NCBI RefSeq assembly: GCF_963678635.1
Contig: NC_087063.1
Coordinates: 26,221,649 to 26,285,648, forward strand
From: Symsagittifera roscoffensis
Taxonomy: Eukaryota; Xenacoelomorpha; Acoela; Convolutidae
Reading direction: 5' to 3'
Length of the DNA stretch: 64,000 nt
In this document: positions 51,432 through 63,389 of the stretch, piece by piece
How positions within the stretch are numbered: position 1 is the first letter of the stretch
Layout: each line of letters starts with the position of its first letter
Notes under the pieces: model-generated
What the model was told of the DNA's origin: nothing
Databases searched by the model: none
The model's input: only the letters and a program-made list of their open reading frames with translations
Position numbers and translations under genes: made by a program

Positions 51432-52199
51432 TTTATACGTCAACTTCTGCTAAAAGTGAATGAATGAGAATGATTCAAATACTAATCAACTAGTTGCTCA
51501 AGCTGGTTACTAATGAAGAATAATCAATGTTAATTGCGTAAATGGACCATCTAACTGCAAAAAAAGAGGCGCGCGGTTTTGGTTTCTGAATGGACAATAT
51601 TTTAACCGCAATTAGTTTATCTTTTAGTTTATGTTTTATAAACTAATTGCAAGTTTCAAAATAGTTTCAACCAACTACCCAATTTACTTGATAGGCGGTT
51701 GCACGGGCGGCAATGAGGGAAGGATAAGAATATCAGCGTAGCTGTGTTACCAGTAGGAGTGGTCAACCCTTTAACTGATAACTGTTTTGACTGTAAAAAT
51801 CCCAATTTTGGTTCTGCTTTCGTGTAAATTGGCTAGCTTTTAAATATTATGCAGTTTTTTGTTGAGTTCGATTTTTGCTTAGCTACTATTCTAAAAATGA
51901 AAACATAAAGAATGAAATAGAGTCGTATTATAATTAGGTACTTTTTCTTAAGTTAATTTTATTTGTTTTATGTGCACTTGAAGGGAATACTTCCATTTCG
52001 TCTAAAAAAATCTTTGATGTTTTGCCGCATGTGAAAAGTTTCTGGGCGCACGTTTCAAAACTTTAAAACTGTGTGAATGGTCTTCGGCCGAATTTTCTGA
52101 ACGCATTCAATTTATGCCGTCATAATGAAATAATTTTAGTTGATTTTCAAGTTTGTCGTACTTTGCATCATAAATCAAAGAAAATTATCGAACAAACTC
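51432..52199. other. AT-rich stretch, no gene recognised
   Basis: I looked here for an inverted partner to the iteron cluster at 49883-49971 and found none. No gene or known repeat was seen. Confidence 0.5.
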
Positions 52200-52725
52200 T
52201 TATTGTTCAGACTTTTGAAACGAAAGTAACGGAATATTTGTGGTCGGGGTGGTTTTTTCTCTTCAGACAAATATCGAATTTTTAACTAGCCCTTTTTGAC
52301 AAAATTTTTTCATATCATTCAAAAGGTATTATTGTGCTAAGCTTAAAATTGAAAAGTTATTTCACCTGTGATTTTTCTTTGTGCAGTAAGGAGGCTTGAA
52401 AATTGCCATTTTGGCCGGTTCGGGACAATTACCGCGTTTATATTTCGCGCTATTAACGCGTAAGCGGAGATTTAACCCCTGTTAGAAATCGTTTCAAATT
52501 GGTTAAAACAAGCTCATTTGCCAAATTGATTTGTTAATGGCAGCGAAGTCTATCATTTTATACTTTATATGGCGAGTGGGGGATTATTTTCTCGAAAATC
52601 TAAATTTAAAAAAGTTTAATTTATTTTTTTCTACATTTAAATCGTTTCATGTTAGTACTGCTCAATAGACCTTAAACTTCTGTCGGGACATTCAGGGTTT
52701 TGCCCTATTGCGAGCAACTTTGTTT
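52200..52725 (+). repeat. Diverged dispersed copy of the 622-base repeat
   Basis: It keeps the order of landmarks: GAAAGTAACGGAATATTTGTGG, GCCATTTTGGCCGGTTCGGG, the AACGCG word, CGTTTCAAATTG, and at the end TCGGGACATTCAGGGTTTTG. Many differences make it the oldest copy seen. Confidence 0.6.
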
Positions 52726-53225
52726 GTTGTAAGAATGTTTTCGCACAAATAGTTTGTCAAAAGCTGTAAACTTTCTGTAAATTGGACTGATTTTTCGGTA
52801 ACATAAACTTAAGAAAATTTTTTACGGAAGTCGATTTTGAAAAAAAAAACTCGGAAGGAACTTTTTTTTCGGTTCATTGGTCTTAAAAAATAAAATCATT
52901 TTGGAGCAAAACTGCGCTAAATTTGTACTTAGCCAGAGGCGCTTTTAGCTAATATCTTGTGAGAAAAGTGAACTAAAAGTTTTAGATGGAGCCTCTTTTC
53001 ACAGGATTTCATAAAAAATTGTCTGAAATCTTTCGAGTTATGAGACAGTCAACAAAAAATGACCACTGCACAGCATTTTTGCCCAACTGCTTTAAAAAAC
53101 ATTTCAAATTGAAATTATGTAACTTATCTAATGCTTAAATTTGATCAAAGTTTAGTTCCATTTTCTCATGAAATTTAAGATGATCGACAGGGAAGATGAT
53201 GGTATTCTCGCCTCGTCTTTTCTCC

Positions 53226-53913
53226 TCAATTCAGAAAATAAAAATGCCAGCGTTTAGCAACTGTCATGCCAAGTACAAAATATACCAAGTTCCAAATGGT
53301 AAAAGCGAGAGGAAATAACCACTTCGAAACTTCGTCAGCGTTGTCTTTCGAAAATGAATCCAAATTGATGATGCCGCACAACTTTTTACGACCTCCCGAA
53401 ACTCTGTCCTCGTGAAACCCGCCGTGCGCATTGATGGTAGACGAAACGCGCTTCATCTTTTTTGCACCCCGGTTGCGTGTTTGGGAAAAATCATGCATAT
53501 CTACGACATATTCAATCGGGTTGTCTTGTAGCCGAAGGGTCTTTAGTTTCTGCTTTGGGGAATTCGAGATTGCGCTTTGGTTCACAGTTTTGTTCGAAAT
53601 AACGCCCAGTGATGACGATGAGTCATTAGAGGTGATACTTTTAGCCAGGAAACTTGTTTCTTGTTGTGAAATTTTCGAAGGCAGAGTCACTTTGAAGTCG
53701 CCGTTCTTCAAGTTTGCATTATCGTTTTGCATGTTGTTCGACTGGCGTGTTTTGAAGATGCTCTTGGCAAAATCGATTGTTTTGCGTGCGTTTTGTGATT
53801 TCACCGGAGGCTCGTAGGAAACGAGAGCAAACTCGATCAAACTGGCGAACACGAAGAAGAAGTTGACGATCAAGTACAAGTCTGCCATTTTGAGGTCTGC
53901 AATGCCTGGAAAC
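53226..53913 (-). CDS. Cys-loop ligand-gated ion channel, last exon (TM3, cytosolic loop, TM4)
   Basis: The exon opens after GTTTCAG at 53914 and reads FPGIADLKMADLYLIVNFFF, the TM2-TM3 loop and TM3 of Cys-loop receptors, continuing VFASLIEFALVSY. A polar cytosolic loop of about 150 residues follows (Ser/Lys-rich, no known motif), then TM4, WLFPLAFTIWNLVYFVLG, and a short tail to TGA at 53226. Its first base completes the Gln codon begun by the exon at 61725-61932, so the two splice in phase. These subunits form pentameric neurotransmitter-gated channels in the plasma membrane. It converges on the Patched-related gene, about 7.5 kb away. Confidence 0.9.
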
Positions 53914-55017
53914 CTGAAACAAAATATCTGTTCTAATGTTTTAAAAACAGCAATAATATTTTATGAAACGAAACGGTAAGCATGTATGCGCTTTTTTACT
54001 GTGAATAATTTATGCGTCGGGTATTTTCATGTACTTTTTTGGGTATTTTTAATGTTCACAATGCCGAAAACTGAGTTTGCTGCATTACGAAAGCTATATT
54101 TAGTAAGCTGGTAATAACATTTCCGGGAAATATTTGGAACCTATTTTTGAAAAGATTCCTTGGAAAGCTGCAAGATTGCTGAGATGGAAACAAGAGCAAC
54201 AAAAAAACATAAATATGCAGTTAATAAATGTCACTGTCGAAAGTTCACCACATTAGCTATCGTCCAAGAGATGAATATTAGGAAATCTTAACAGTTGTTA
54301 GTTAGTACGTTACACCACTCCAGGGAATAATTGTTCATGGCTACTATACCCTTTCATAAACCCCTTCAACTACCCCTTCCCTCCCCCACCATTGCAAAAT
54401 AGGGTAATTCGTCACCAGCCACAAAATTCATATATGCTTTTTAAATTTGATCCTATAGAGGGGTGGATATTCTGGACTAGGTATCTTACGGGGTTGGGGG
54501 AGGGGGGGGGGGGGGGGGTTAGTCAAAGAGATTAATTTTTCAGACCTCCTGCTGCTGTCTGAGCTGACGCCACACAAATTGTAGCGACAGCTACCATTTG
54601 CCGACATCCTTCACAAAAAATAGCATAAAATTTTATTTAAATAGGTTCATTTTCTAGTTTGATTTTTCTCTGACCAAATCAAACAGCGACAAAAAATTTA
54701 AAAAATAAAAGTAATTTTATCGGATTTTATTAAGTTTTTGTTAAGACCACTTAACCATGACTGGAAGGATCAACATACGAACTGTACAGCTCATTACGGA
54801 GAACCGTTTTGTGCCCCTGTTTAGGAACTACATGCAAATTTTTTTTGGAAAATACGTAAGTATAGAACAGATTTATCTACAACGAGCAAGAATCAATTCG
54901 AGCAGTAATCAGCTCTATACGGATAAAATTGGTTTTATAATAAAATTTAAGTATATGAATTGTCAAAAGGCCACTCTTCAACCTCAAACATTGATTTTAT
55001 TAGTTGCCTTTGCTCGT

Positions 55018-55369
55018 GGGGCGAAAATTGGTCGAAAGCAAAAATTAGTCGAAAGCGTCAATTCGCACTTTTTTGGAAAAGCAACAACTCGCATCAACGA
55101 CAATTAGTAAGATTATACTGGTATGACGCAATGGGGCTGATAAGTGTTGCGTGCTTGCCAGAACCGAAACACGAACTGTTTTTGAAAACGACTGGCGGTT
55201 ATCAAAGCGAAGCGCCGACGTGCGCGAAGCGCGCCACACCGCCATGCCACTCAGAGATATAGCCTTCTAATTGTCACTTGGTGCGAATTGTCGCCTTTTC
55301 TCGTAACTACCAATTGTCGCTTCGACCAGTTGTCGCTTTCGACGAATACTCGCCTCCCAGTTTTTGCTC
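55018..55369. mobile_element. Inverted-repeat element with GACAATT/GTCGAAAG iterons
   Basis: The left arm (about 55018-55115) contains TTGGTCGAAAGCAAAAATTA, GTCGAAAGCGTCAATTCGCA and CGACAATTAGTAAG. The complement of the right arm (about 55257-55369) contains CGTCGAAAGCGACAACTGGT, GCGACAATTCGCACC and GTGACAATTAGAAG in the same order. Arms are about 100 bases. No coding capacity. Confidence 0.6.
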
Positions 55370-56290
55370 TCAAGTTGTTCCTAAAGTTTGAGTTAAAAAA
55401 AAACTCTGTCAGTGTAAATTGAGCGAGAGTTGTTTACCGCGAAGCATATTTAGCAAACTAAATGTTCGCGCTCTGAGAAAAAGTACAGGACCAAGTTAAC
55501 ATATTCCCCCCAAAAGCCGTTGAGGGAGAATGTTAGATTGGTTCTAAATTCAGAAAGAAATTTTCAGCCAATCAGAATCTTTGACCTTCGCCATTAAAAT
55601 GGCCAAAAAATAACGTTGATTTATTGAAAAATCTTCTCCCAGATTCCAATATTGACCCTAAATTTATGATTCCTACTATCACTAGCCTTTTGACAAGAGC
55701 AAGGATTCTGGTATGAACGTTCAAATTGTTTTGAATTTTGTCTGCTTTTCGGACACAGATGATAATTTCGGAACGAGGCGTATGCTACCAGGGCATAATG
55801 TTGTGCAGGGGAAAAATTTATTCATAAATGAACGTTTGCCGAAATCACATATGGAAATTAAAAGGAAATACGATGACATGAATCCTATTACAACGACTCA
55901 TAACTGCCAAGTGAAAGTCTTTTGCTGACGACCAAATCGCTCACTTTATTCCCAAAGTGTAAATAGTTTTGCTGGAGTGGCCAACTAGCTAATTTTGTAG
56001 CCAAAAAACAGATTTGTCGAAATCGACCAAGATCTCACAACTACCCTCCAGCGGTTCATAAAACCTTCAATACTGGGCGCCATATGGGTGCTGAACTAAA
56101 TGCCAATTCAACTCCTGGTTTTTCGAGATGGTCAGAGAAGAATTTATCGCCAGAAATATTGAATTTTCTTAATCAGGACTCAAAGAAATTGAAGATTGAA
56201 AAATAATTGAAAGCACGCAAGGTAGAAACAATAGTAACAGAAAACGCAATCAAAAAATTTAATCTACTGGATTGAATTTTTTAGTTTGAC

Positions 56291-58990
56291 ATGGAAAGAA
56301 AAGTAGTAGAACAACATATGGTTTCAAATATAAAGTCCCGTAGATGCCATCATGATCAACTCGTTATAAATATAAATATTATTCAATTAGAACAAAAACT
56401 TCTGATTATCGCCCTTTGCGAAACGTGGTTGTGTGATAAGGGTTATCGGAACCTCTCTCATCTAAATAGCTATCATCCCTCAATTTCTAAGCACCAAAAA
56501 TATCAACGAGGTGGTGGACTGCGTTTTATGTGCCAAACGATGTGAGTTTTCAATTAAAAAATTCTAAGGTTAATTCCGAACGCATAAGCATATCTATTGT
56601 GTATAAATTAGTCAAGACCAAAATTTCTGTTGTCTATAAACCACCACAGAGCAAAAATGAGGAATTTTTGAATCAGTTTGAGAATAACCTTCTGAACTTC
56701 AATGCTTTGAAAAGTAATTTTCTTGTATGTGGGGATTGTAATATTGACACTTTAGATTGCAAGCCAAATTCTAGATCTGATATGATTCTAATTAAAAGCT
56801 GTGATGCGCATATTTTGAATAGCGATCCAACTCGTATTACTCCAACATCGATAAAAATTATTGATCAATTAAATGCTAATTTTGATAACAACGTGCAAAC
56901 ACTGGCTTCAACTATTGCTGATCATTTTCCCTTATTTATATCTGGTTAAATGATTATTGATCCGGAAGAACATCAAGAATACCACTTCAGACATCTTAAA
57001 AATCGTTACCGTGACGATATTATTTGTAGAATTTATTCCTCTTAGATAACAAAATGTCTGAATTTTATAAGCTTAGTGATCCCAATGAGAAATTGTGTCT
57101 GTTAGTTGAATCCATAGATTCAACAATTGATCGCTTCGCGCCCTTAGAAAAATCGAAATAACAAAAATAGTCATGGGTTATCGATTCAACCAAAAAAGTC
57201 CTCAAAATTCGCGATCGGCTTTTCAGGAAATGGGTACAAAATCCTATTGAATTGAATAAACTGAAACCTTCTCAAGCTAGTAATTTAACAACTAAGGCAC
57301 TAAAAAACTAAAAAAGAGTTTATTTTTAGAAAAAAAAATGTGAATGGTAGAAATTCAAAAACGCAGTTCCAGGCCTTTGTTGAATTTGGCAATGCAAACT
57401 CCAGAAGCACGAGTGTTTTTGATGCTGTTGGTTTTTTTATTTTTTGTCTCAATTCGCGAGAAACTGAGGAAACTCGAATTTGATTTTAAACAAGCGGTGG
57501 GTTATGTAGATCGAATTGAAAAATCAGTGGTTTTTAATTATATTACCATCAAAGAAATTGAAGATGCCATATATTTGTTGAAAAACAAAGGTTCTAATGG
57601 TGATGTTGGCATAAATAACAAAACTCTCGCTGCCTGTAAGTTTTGTAAGAGTTTGCAGCTTTTTCAACCAATGCGTTAACAGTGGTTGTTTCCTTTGAGG
57701 CTCAACAGTTGCAAAAGTCATGCCCTTTTTTAGGGGCGCTTTGAATGAAACTCTGTAAAATTATAGACCTAATTGTTTACTCAGTTCACTCAGCAACATT
57801 TTGAAAGAATAATTTTCAATAGTATATATAAGTTTGCTAATAGTACAGAATAGTACAGAAAAATTTTTAAGAGAAACAGTTTAGATTTCTGAAGAAAAAA
57901 GTCATACTTGGATGCGCTGATCGAATTTACAGGATTTTTTAGAGAGGGATGGGACAAAAAATTGGTTGGTCAATTGAGCTTTGTTGATCTCAAAAAAGCA
58001 TTTGATAACATGAATCATGATGTTTCATTGGCAAAAATGGAAAAATACGGCTATAGAGGCCGAATTCATTGTCTTCTGTTAATTTGCCTCACTAAAAAAC
58101 AAATATCTTACAGGCGCACTATGTCATGTGGAGTACCGCAATGGTCAATTTCAGGTCCTTTTTCGTTTTTAGTGTATTTAAATGATCTTTCGAAAATTGC
58201 AATAGGATCTGAGGGAATTTTACTTGCAGACGATACTACATTATGCAAGGCAGAGAAAAATTAGTTCGATAACTCTGATAGCTTGTTAAACAAAATGAAA
58301 AGATGGTTCAAAACGAATGGTCTTAGTGTTAATCGTGGTAAAACTCAAACCAGGAAATTTGATAGTAACTTTTCAAAAGATTACTTTGCTTTTGGTACTT
58401 CAGTTCAAATCACAAACGTGTGTAAATATTTAGGCATTTTTTATTTAAAAAACTTGCTCTCAAATTTCACATTGATTATGTGTGCAAAAAAATAACTACA
58501 TTTTGTGGCATTGTCTGGAAAGCTAGGTACACCTTTTCTAAGCAGCAGATGCTTCGCTTTTACAAAGTATATATAATTTCTTCAACCACTTATGGAAATT
58601 TAATATACGGCAATACATTCCAATATCACCTTACCGAGATCAAAAAAATTCAAAAAAGAGTTATGAGAGCATTTCATTTCAAAAAATGATATGAATCAAT
58701 CAAGGAAATTATGGACGAAAACAAATTGCTTACTCTTTTTGATTTATGATTTTTGAGATGTTTAAATCTTTAAATCTTTGTTAAAATTGCGATCGGACAA
58801 AAAAAAAGTTTCTTTGTCTCAAATTTACTCCAAAAAAAAGGATCATGTACCAGGAGCAAAGCGAAAGGCGTAATTTAAGCGACAAAATTTTCTACCACCG
58901 CTGAACAGAGATCGCTTTCAGTTAGAATTGTGCAGGCTTTTAACTATTTAAAACAGAATGATTTGATACCTGTTAATATACAATAAATGT
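56291..58990 (+). pseudogene. Decayed LINE ORF2 (endonuclease and reverse transcriptase) in the receptor intron
   Basis: Endonuclease blocks in order are IIALCETWLCDKG (about 56403), ISVVYKPPQ (56621), NFLVCGDCNIDTLDC (56717), DPTRITPTSIKIIDQ (56824) and ADHFPLF (56919). Reverse-transcriptase blocks follow: VDLKKAFDNMNHD (about 57983), SCGVPQWSISGPFSFLVYLND (58123), LLADDTTLCK (58219, catalytic Asp pair), WFKTNGLSVNRGKTQ (58304), and the C-terminal TTYGNLIYGN and IQKRVMRAF. Many frame changes and stops are present; RT blocks 1-2 are poorly kept. It runs antisense to the receptor gene. The clade is CR1/Jockey-like by block wording only. Confidence 0.8.
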
Positions 58991-59499
58991 CACAAGTTAG
59001 CTGTTTGAGGTTCTAAAAACAATTTTTTCCATCCTACCTAAAAGCCAATCAGGACCTCTATAAACTGTTTTTTAACTTCAGCGCTTAAATTATTTTGTTT
59101 GTTGAGTTGATGCTGGCTGTCTTCTCTTTACTCTCCATGATATCTACTCGATAAGCAGTAATGCTCTTTAGGATCTCCCTCCAGGCATAATATATTGCTT
59201 TTGGCGTTGTATATGTAGCTGGTAAAGTAAAATCAATTTTAAATTTAAGTTTAGCTTCAAACTAAAATTTGATCAGTCGTTCTTCCATTGCTTCAAACCA
59301 TTGTTTTTAGCGCAGTTGTGTTGAAAGCGTATCAAAAAATTATAGAATTTATCAAAAACCATTTTATTATTGCAACAAAGTGTTCATATAGTACTCACTT
59401 CAAAATTTCAGAATGAAAAAGCAACTGAAATCATACCGTTCAATTTCGTTTCCGCTCAAGCGATGCTATGTAACAGTTGTAAATGTTTCGTCCAATTTT

Positions 59500-59865
59500 T
59501 TAGGTTGACTAAATTCAGTCCCAAGCTCTCTCAAAGCACTAAAGGAACCTGTTTTGGCCCAACTTTCTGCGCCACAGGCAGATTTTTTGAAAAAAAAACA
59601 GGCTATAAAAGGCGTTTTTAGCCACTTTTTGAAACACTTTGACAAAAAAATTGCGTGCACTTTTTCGGCGTGCACTTCTTCCTTATAATAAGTCAATTTT
59701 GGCGCAAAAAACGCCTTTAGAAAATTTTTAGGATATTTTTAGCCAAAAATGTATAACTCAAAATAGTACAAAAGGGTACCCTTTGGTTCGGCGGGGGTCG
59801 AATTCCTAAGAGGGGGGATTTGTCCCATCCCTCCGGCGCCTCCCCCCAAATCCGCTACTGATAAA
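59500..59865 (-). mobile_element. Truncated hAT-like remnant, inverted
   Basis: It matches the complement of the element at 47965-48387: CCAAATCCGCTACTG at its intact end (about 59851-59865), AAAGGGTACCCTTTGGTTCG, and the inner CCAAGCTCTCTCAAAGCAC. The other terminal part is lost. Confidence 0.65.
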
Positions 59866-60894
59866 CTGTTTATAATCTGCTTGTATTAAAATTATAAACT
59901 GTCTGCACTAGTCTGTACAAAAATCGATTAAAAATTTTAAAATGGTAACGGGTCTTATTATAAATTAAATAATGAAGATAAAAATATGCAAAATGAAAAA
60001 ATAGCAAAATGAGCTGCAGTATTATCGATATAGTCAAATTTTCATTCTATAAAAATTAAATATCATGGATCTGAATCAGTATAGTTTTCTGCAATAATCG
60101 ATAATTGTTCGATTTTTGTCGCTGTGAATAGTCTTATAGAAGGAAACAAAATTTGGCGTGGGATGTCTTTCAACAAGCAAAATCAAAACCTCAAATATTT
60201 TCAAAAAATTGTCTGGACATACTTTTATTTTAACAATTTAAGACAGCAAAAAACTTTAGTTAATTCAGTAAGAATGATAGAGAGATGCTGTAAAAAAGCA
60301 GTAATTTTCCAGACCTGATTTTTGAAAATAATTTAAAAGATACAAAAAAAATTTAAAAATCTTAAAGAGTCAGTATTTTTTTTTATTTTCAAACTAAAAA
60401 AAGATGCTTTTAAAATGATAGCCAGGGTTTGAAAATTACAAAAAGAGTTCTATCCTTTGAGCTCAAACGCAAAACAAAATATACCAGATTAAAATTCAAA
60501 TCACGTTTTGTTTTGCCTATTACGTTTGTTTAACAAAAATCGCAAAAATCACTGTGGTAGAGATTTTATTTTGAAAACGAAAGCAACGAAAATCATTTTG
60601 AAAGCAACATATCAATAAGCGAATTGAGAAGACGATTCAAGTGAAATTCGAAAACGAGCACAGGGATTAAAAGCGTCAGGTGTTAATCCAGCAATTCAAC
60701 AAACTCACGAAGAGGCAAGCATTTGATCAGGAATTACCGGTTGCTGTGCTGAATCTTCGCACAAAAATGAAAAAATATATAATTTTGGATTTTTTTAGGA
60801 GTAGAGTGCTAACTTAACCTTCAAGAGCTAGTTATCAACCTAAAGTTTTTTTTGTAGCTAGTTCAAGAGCTAGTTATCAACCTAAAGTTTTTTT

Positions 60895-61206
60895 TGTAGG
60901 TCGATCAAATTGATTTTTCGAGCTCTCCTAAAGCAGTAAAAAGACGCTATTTCGAAATTTTTGAAAAAAAAACAGGTCAAAAAAGCCGTTTTTGGGCATT
61001 TTTTGGAAAATTTTGACAAAAAATTGCGTATTTTTGGCGCGCGCTCCCCCTCAAAGTTAGTAAAATTTAGAAAAATTTTAGTGTCGGTCTGGACATACTT
61101 TTGAAATTGTCTGGACTTCTTAAAAAGTACCAAAGGGGTCAGCAGGGGGTCGAATCCCTGAGGGGAGAGAGGCGTCCGCCCCCCCCCCCCCTAAATCCGC
61201 CCCTGG
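60895..61206 (-). mobile_element. Truncated hAT-like remnant, inverted
   Basis: The intact end reads CTAAATCCGCCCCTG (about 61191-61205). The inner parts AAATTGATTTTTCGAGCTCT and GCGCGCTCCCCCTCAAA match the complement of the family. A poly-C run precedes the end, as in the complete copy. The far end is missing. Confidence 0.7.
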
Positions 61207-61724
61207 CTCTATACCATTGGTAATTTATTGACTCTTAAGTCGTTTGAAAAAAAAATTTTTTCGACAGTTTTTTCGACACCCAGATAATTTTTTGCATCAT
61301 TTTTCGCAGCTTCGATTCACGACTGAAAGGACTGCAGCGTGAGATATCACTTGTTGTTTGTGGTACTCAGATTTGCAGAAAAAGCTAAATTAAATTTCTT
61401 GTTTCGGCGGTCGGAGCAACAGCAATCTCGGGACCAAGTTAGTAGCCTTTCCAAACCAATTTATTTTGTTTATTTCCTGGTTGAACTGAAGGGAGGTGAA
61501 AAACATGAAGGGACATATTGCATGGCGTGACAACTTTTGCTGCAAATTCTTCTGATTTAATAACCGATGAAAAAAAAAGAAACAATGTAGCGGATGGAAA
61601 TGTTAATGTTTTTCGTTTAAAGGAAGGAGCTTGGAATTTAGTGGATTTAATGAAAAAAGAAATACAGTCAGCTAGACTTTTAAGGGGCTGTTATGGACGG
61701 GAAACAGGGTAGTTTTGCACTTAC

Positions 61725-61932
61725 TGATTGGCTGTTCCGGTGATGAGAGTGATTTCAGCCAGAATAGTGGTGATGGACAGGGATGCTCTGGCAGGTATGG
61801 CCCTCTTGTCGATCCAGAAGCCCACCCAGGACAGAGCCACTAGAGAGATGGAGGGCAGGTACATAGTGATGACGTAAATGCTCAGTTTACGGATGAGACG
61901 CACGCCCAGACACAGCGTCACGTAGTTGTAGT
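61725..61932 (-). CDS. Cys-loop ligand-gated ion channel, exon with TM1 and TM2
   Basis: The exon lies between acceptor TTTGTTTCAG and donor GTAAGTGC. It encodes 68 whole codons: YNYVTLCLGVRLIRKL, then TM1 (SIYVITMYLPSISLVALSWV), GFWIDKRAIPAR and TM2 (ASLSITTILAEITLITGTAN). The Pro-Ala-Arg before TM2 is the signature of anion-selective members (glycine, GABA and glutamate-gated chloride types). The 9' Leu gate is present and the 2' residue is Ser. Glu at 11' is unusual, as most relatives have an uncharged residue there. The ligand-binding exons must lie further right, outside the window. Ligand and exact subtype cannot be told. Confidence 0.92.
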
Positions 61933-62948
61933 CTGAAACAAAAACAAAAACTGTTTTCCAGCCTCCCGTATAACTTTTGGGTTTCTTCCCATCCATCCAG
62001 CCATCAAGTCTAGATACAAAAACACTAGCCCCACCACAGAGTGATTTTTGCACTAAAGTGGAAAGTAATTAATTGGAAGACTATAGCGAAAGATCAATAC
62101 GCCATTTCGTTTTTGACGGAAGTGGATTGCGCAAAAGATGTTAAAATGACTTTGCTGTTTTTGATCATCACAGGTAGGTCTTGGCAGCTTTTCTCCTGAG
62201 CGCTCGATTATGTTGCCTGGTTATGGTGCTTCGTTTTGCGGTGCCAGTTTTTGCGTGGAAAAAATGAGTGCCCAAACCCTGGCACTCAAGTGGAAAAAAG
62301 TTCAAAAAATAAAATCACCAAAATCAAAGACTAATTCCTTTTCACTTAGTCGTCGGAAGAAAAAGTCAAAGTAAAGGACCGAGGCATTCACTCCGTGTTT
62401 TGCAAAAGCTCCTTGCCATGTTTTCACATCATACGCTTGCGTTTAATCTTGATTTTTGGGCTACTTTTGGGTACTGCGCGAAATTGCACCAAGCTCAGAA
62501 ATCAAAATTAGATTAGCACGTGTGCCTTAGAGAATCTGAATTGGCGCCCAGAGCGCAATTGAGCAATATTATGCATGCATGGTTGAAATCAAAAGTGAAG
62601 CCATATAATATAACAGTCTTGTAAGTCTAGCGTTGCATGGAACTAAGCAGTGTCCTCACAACTAAGACAACCACTTGATCAGCAGACCAACAACTGAATT
62701 AAGGTAAGTCATCATCCTTCATTGAATCGCACCTCTGGGATCGTGCTGTGGAAAAAAGATAGTTCATGGGTATAATAAACTGATTGTTCATTTAATTGAT
62801 AAAAAATTTTGGGGTCTTTTGTCAAGACACAACCATTCTAGATACACTAGTGGACAAAACTAAGCGCAAACTCAGATTTTCTCTCTAAAGATCCCGTTTT
62901 CAAGGACAATTTTGGACCAATTCACAGAGAATTTAAGCAAAGTTTTTA

Positions 62949-63321
62949 CATTGACCGACAGAAAATCATCTGAATCTACCCTCTCTGAAAGTGTCAATTT
63001 TTGATTTCAAGGACTTCGGAGTTTGAACTTCGGAGTCTGAACTTCGGGGTCTGAAAATGCCAGTTTTCACCATGCGCACTAAGTTTTTAAAAAAACTGAA
63101 TTGTAAAAAAACTAGCTAAATATTTTAAAGGTTATCGCATGAACAACTTTTTTCTCAGCGTGTTCGAGTTCACTGTTTACTCGAGTTCACTCCTATTCAA
63201 AATTTAATGCAGATGGTAAAAACTGGAATTGTCAGACCCGCAAAAAACTGCTAAGTGCTTCAAATCAAAAATTGAGACTTCCAGAGAAGGTAGTTCAGAA
63301 CATTTGCTTTCGGTTGATGAA
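62949..63321. repeat. Foldback-like inverted repeat
   Basis: The left arm (about 62949-63074) has CTACCCTCTCTGAAAGTGTC, AATTTTTGATTTCAAGGACT and GGGTCTGAAAATGCCAGTTT. The complement of the right arm (about 63212-63321) has CTACCTTCTCTGGAAGTCTC, AATTTTTGATTTGAAGCACT and GGGTCTGACAATTCCAGTTT. The left arm also has three CTTCGGAGTCTGAA-type words in a row. The loop is about 140 bases. Confidence 0.65.
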
Positions 63322-63389
63322 AAAGTTTTGTTTCCATTCCAAGAGCATGTTGTCCAAACTCATCTCTGAAAACAGGCCTTTTAGAAATA

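Larger units (their letters stand above)
53914..61724 (-). other. Intron of the Cys-loop receptor gene (7.8 kb)
   Basis: It splits the gene between TM2 and TM3. It holds a poly-G run (54496-54520), an inverted-repeat element (55018-55369), a decayed LINE on the opposite strand (56291-58990) and two hAT-like remnants (59500-59865, 60895-61206). At about 60826-60898 a 37-base word beginning GAGCTAGTTATCAACCTAAAG occurs twice in a row. The rest is AT-rich and plain. Confidence 0.8.

Noticed and set aside
53431-53817. 128-codon plus-strand frame inside the receptor's last exon
   Set aside because: It is the antisense of the cytosolic loop of the Cys-loop receptor, which has clear TM3 and TM4 on the minus strand.
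54757-55262. Two overlapping plus-strand frames of 100-116 codons
   Set aside because: They run into the arm and centre of an inverted-repeat element and resemble nothing; chance frames.
61339-61712. Two short plus-strand frames between the hAT remnant and the receptor exon
   Set aside because: No recognised domain, opposite to the receptor gene, within its intron.
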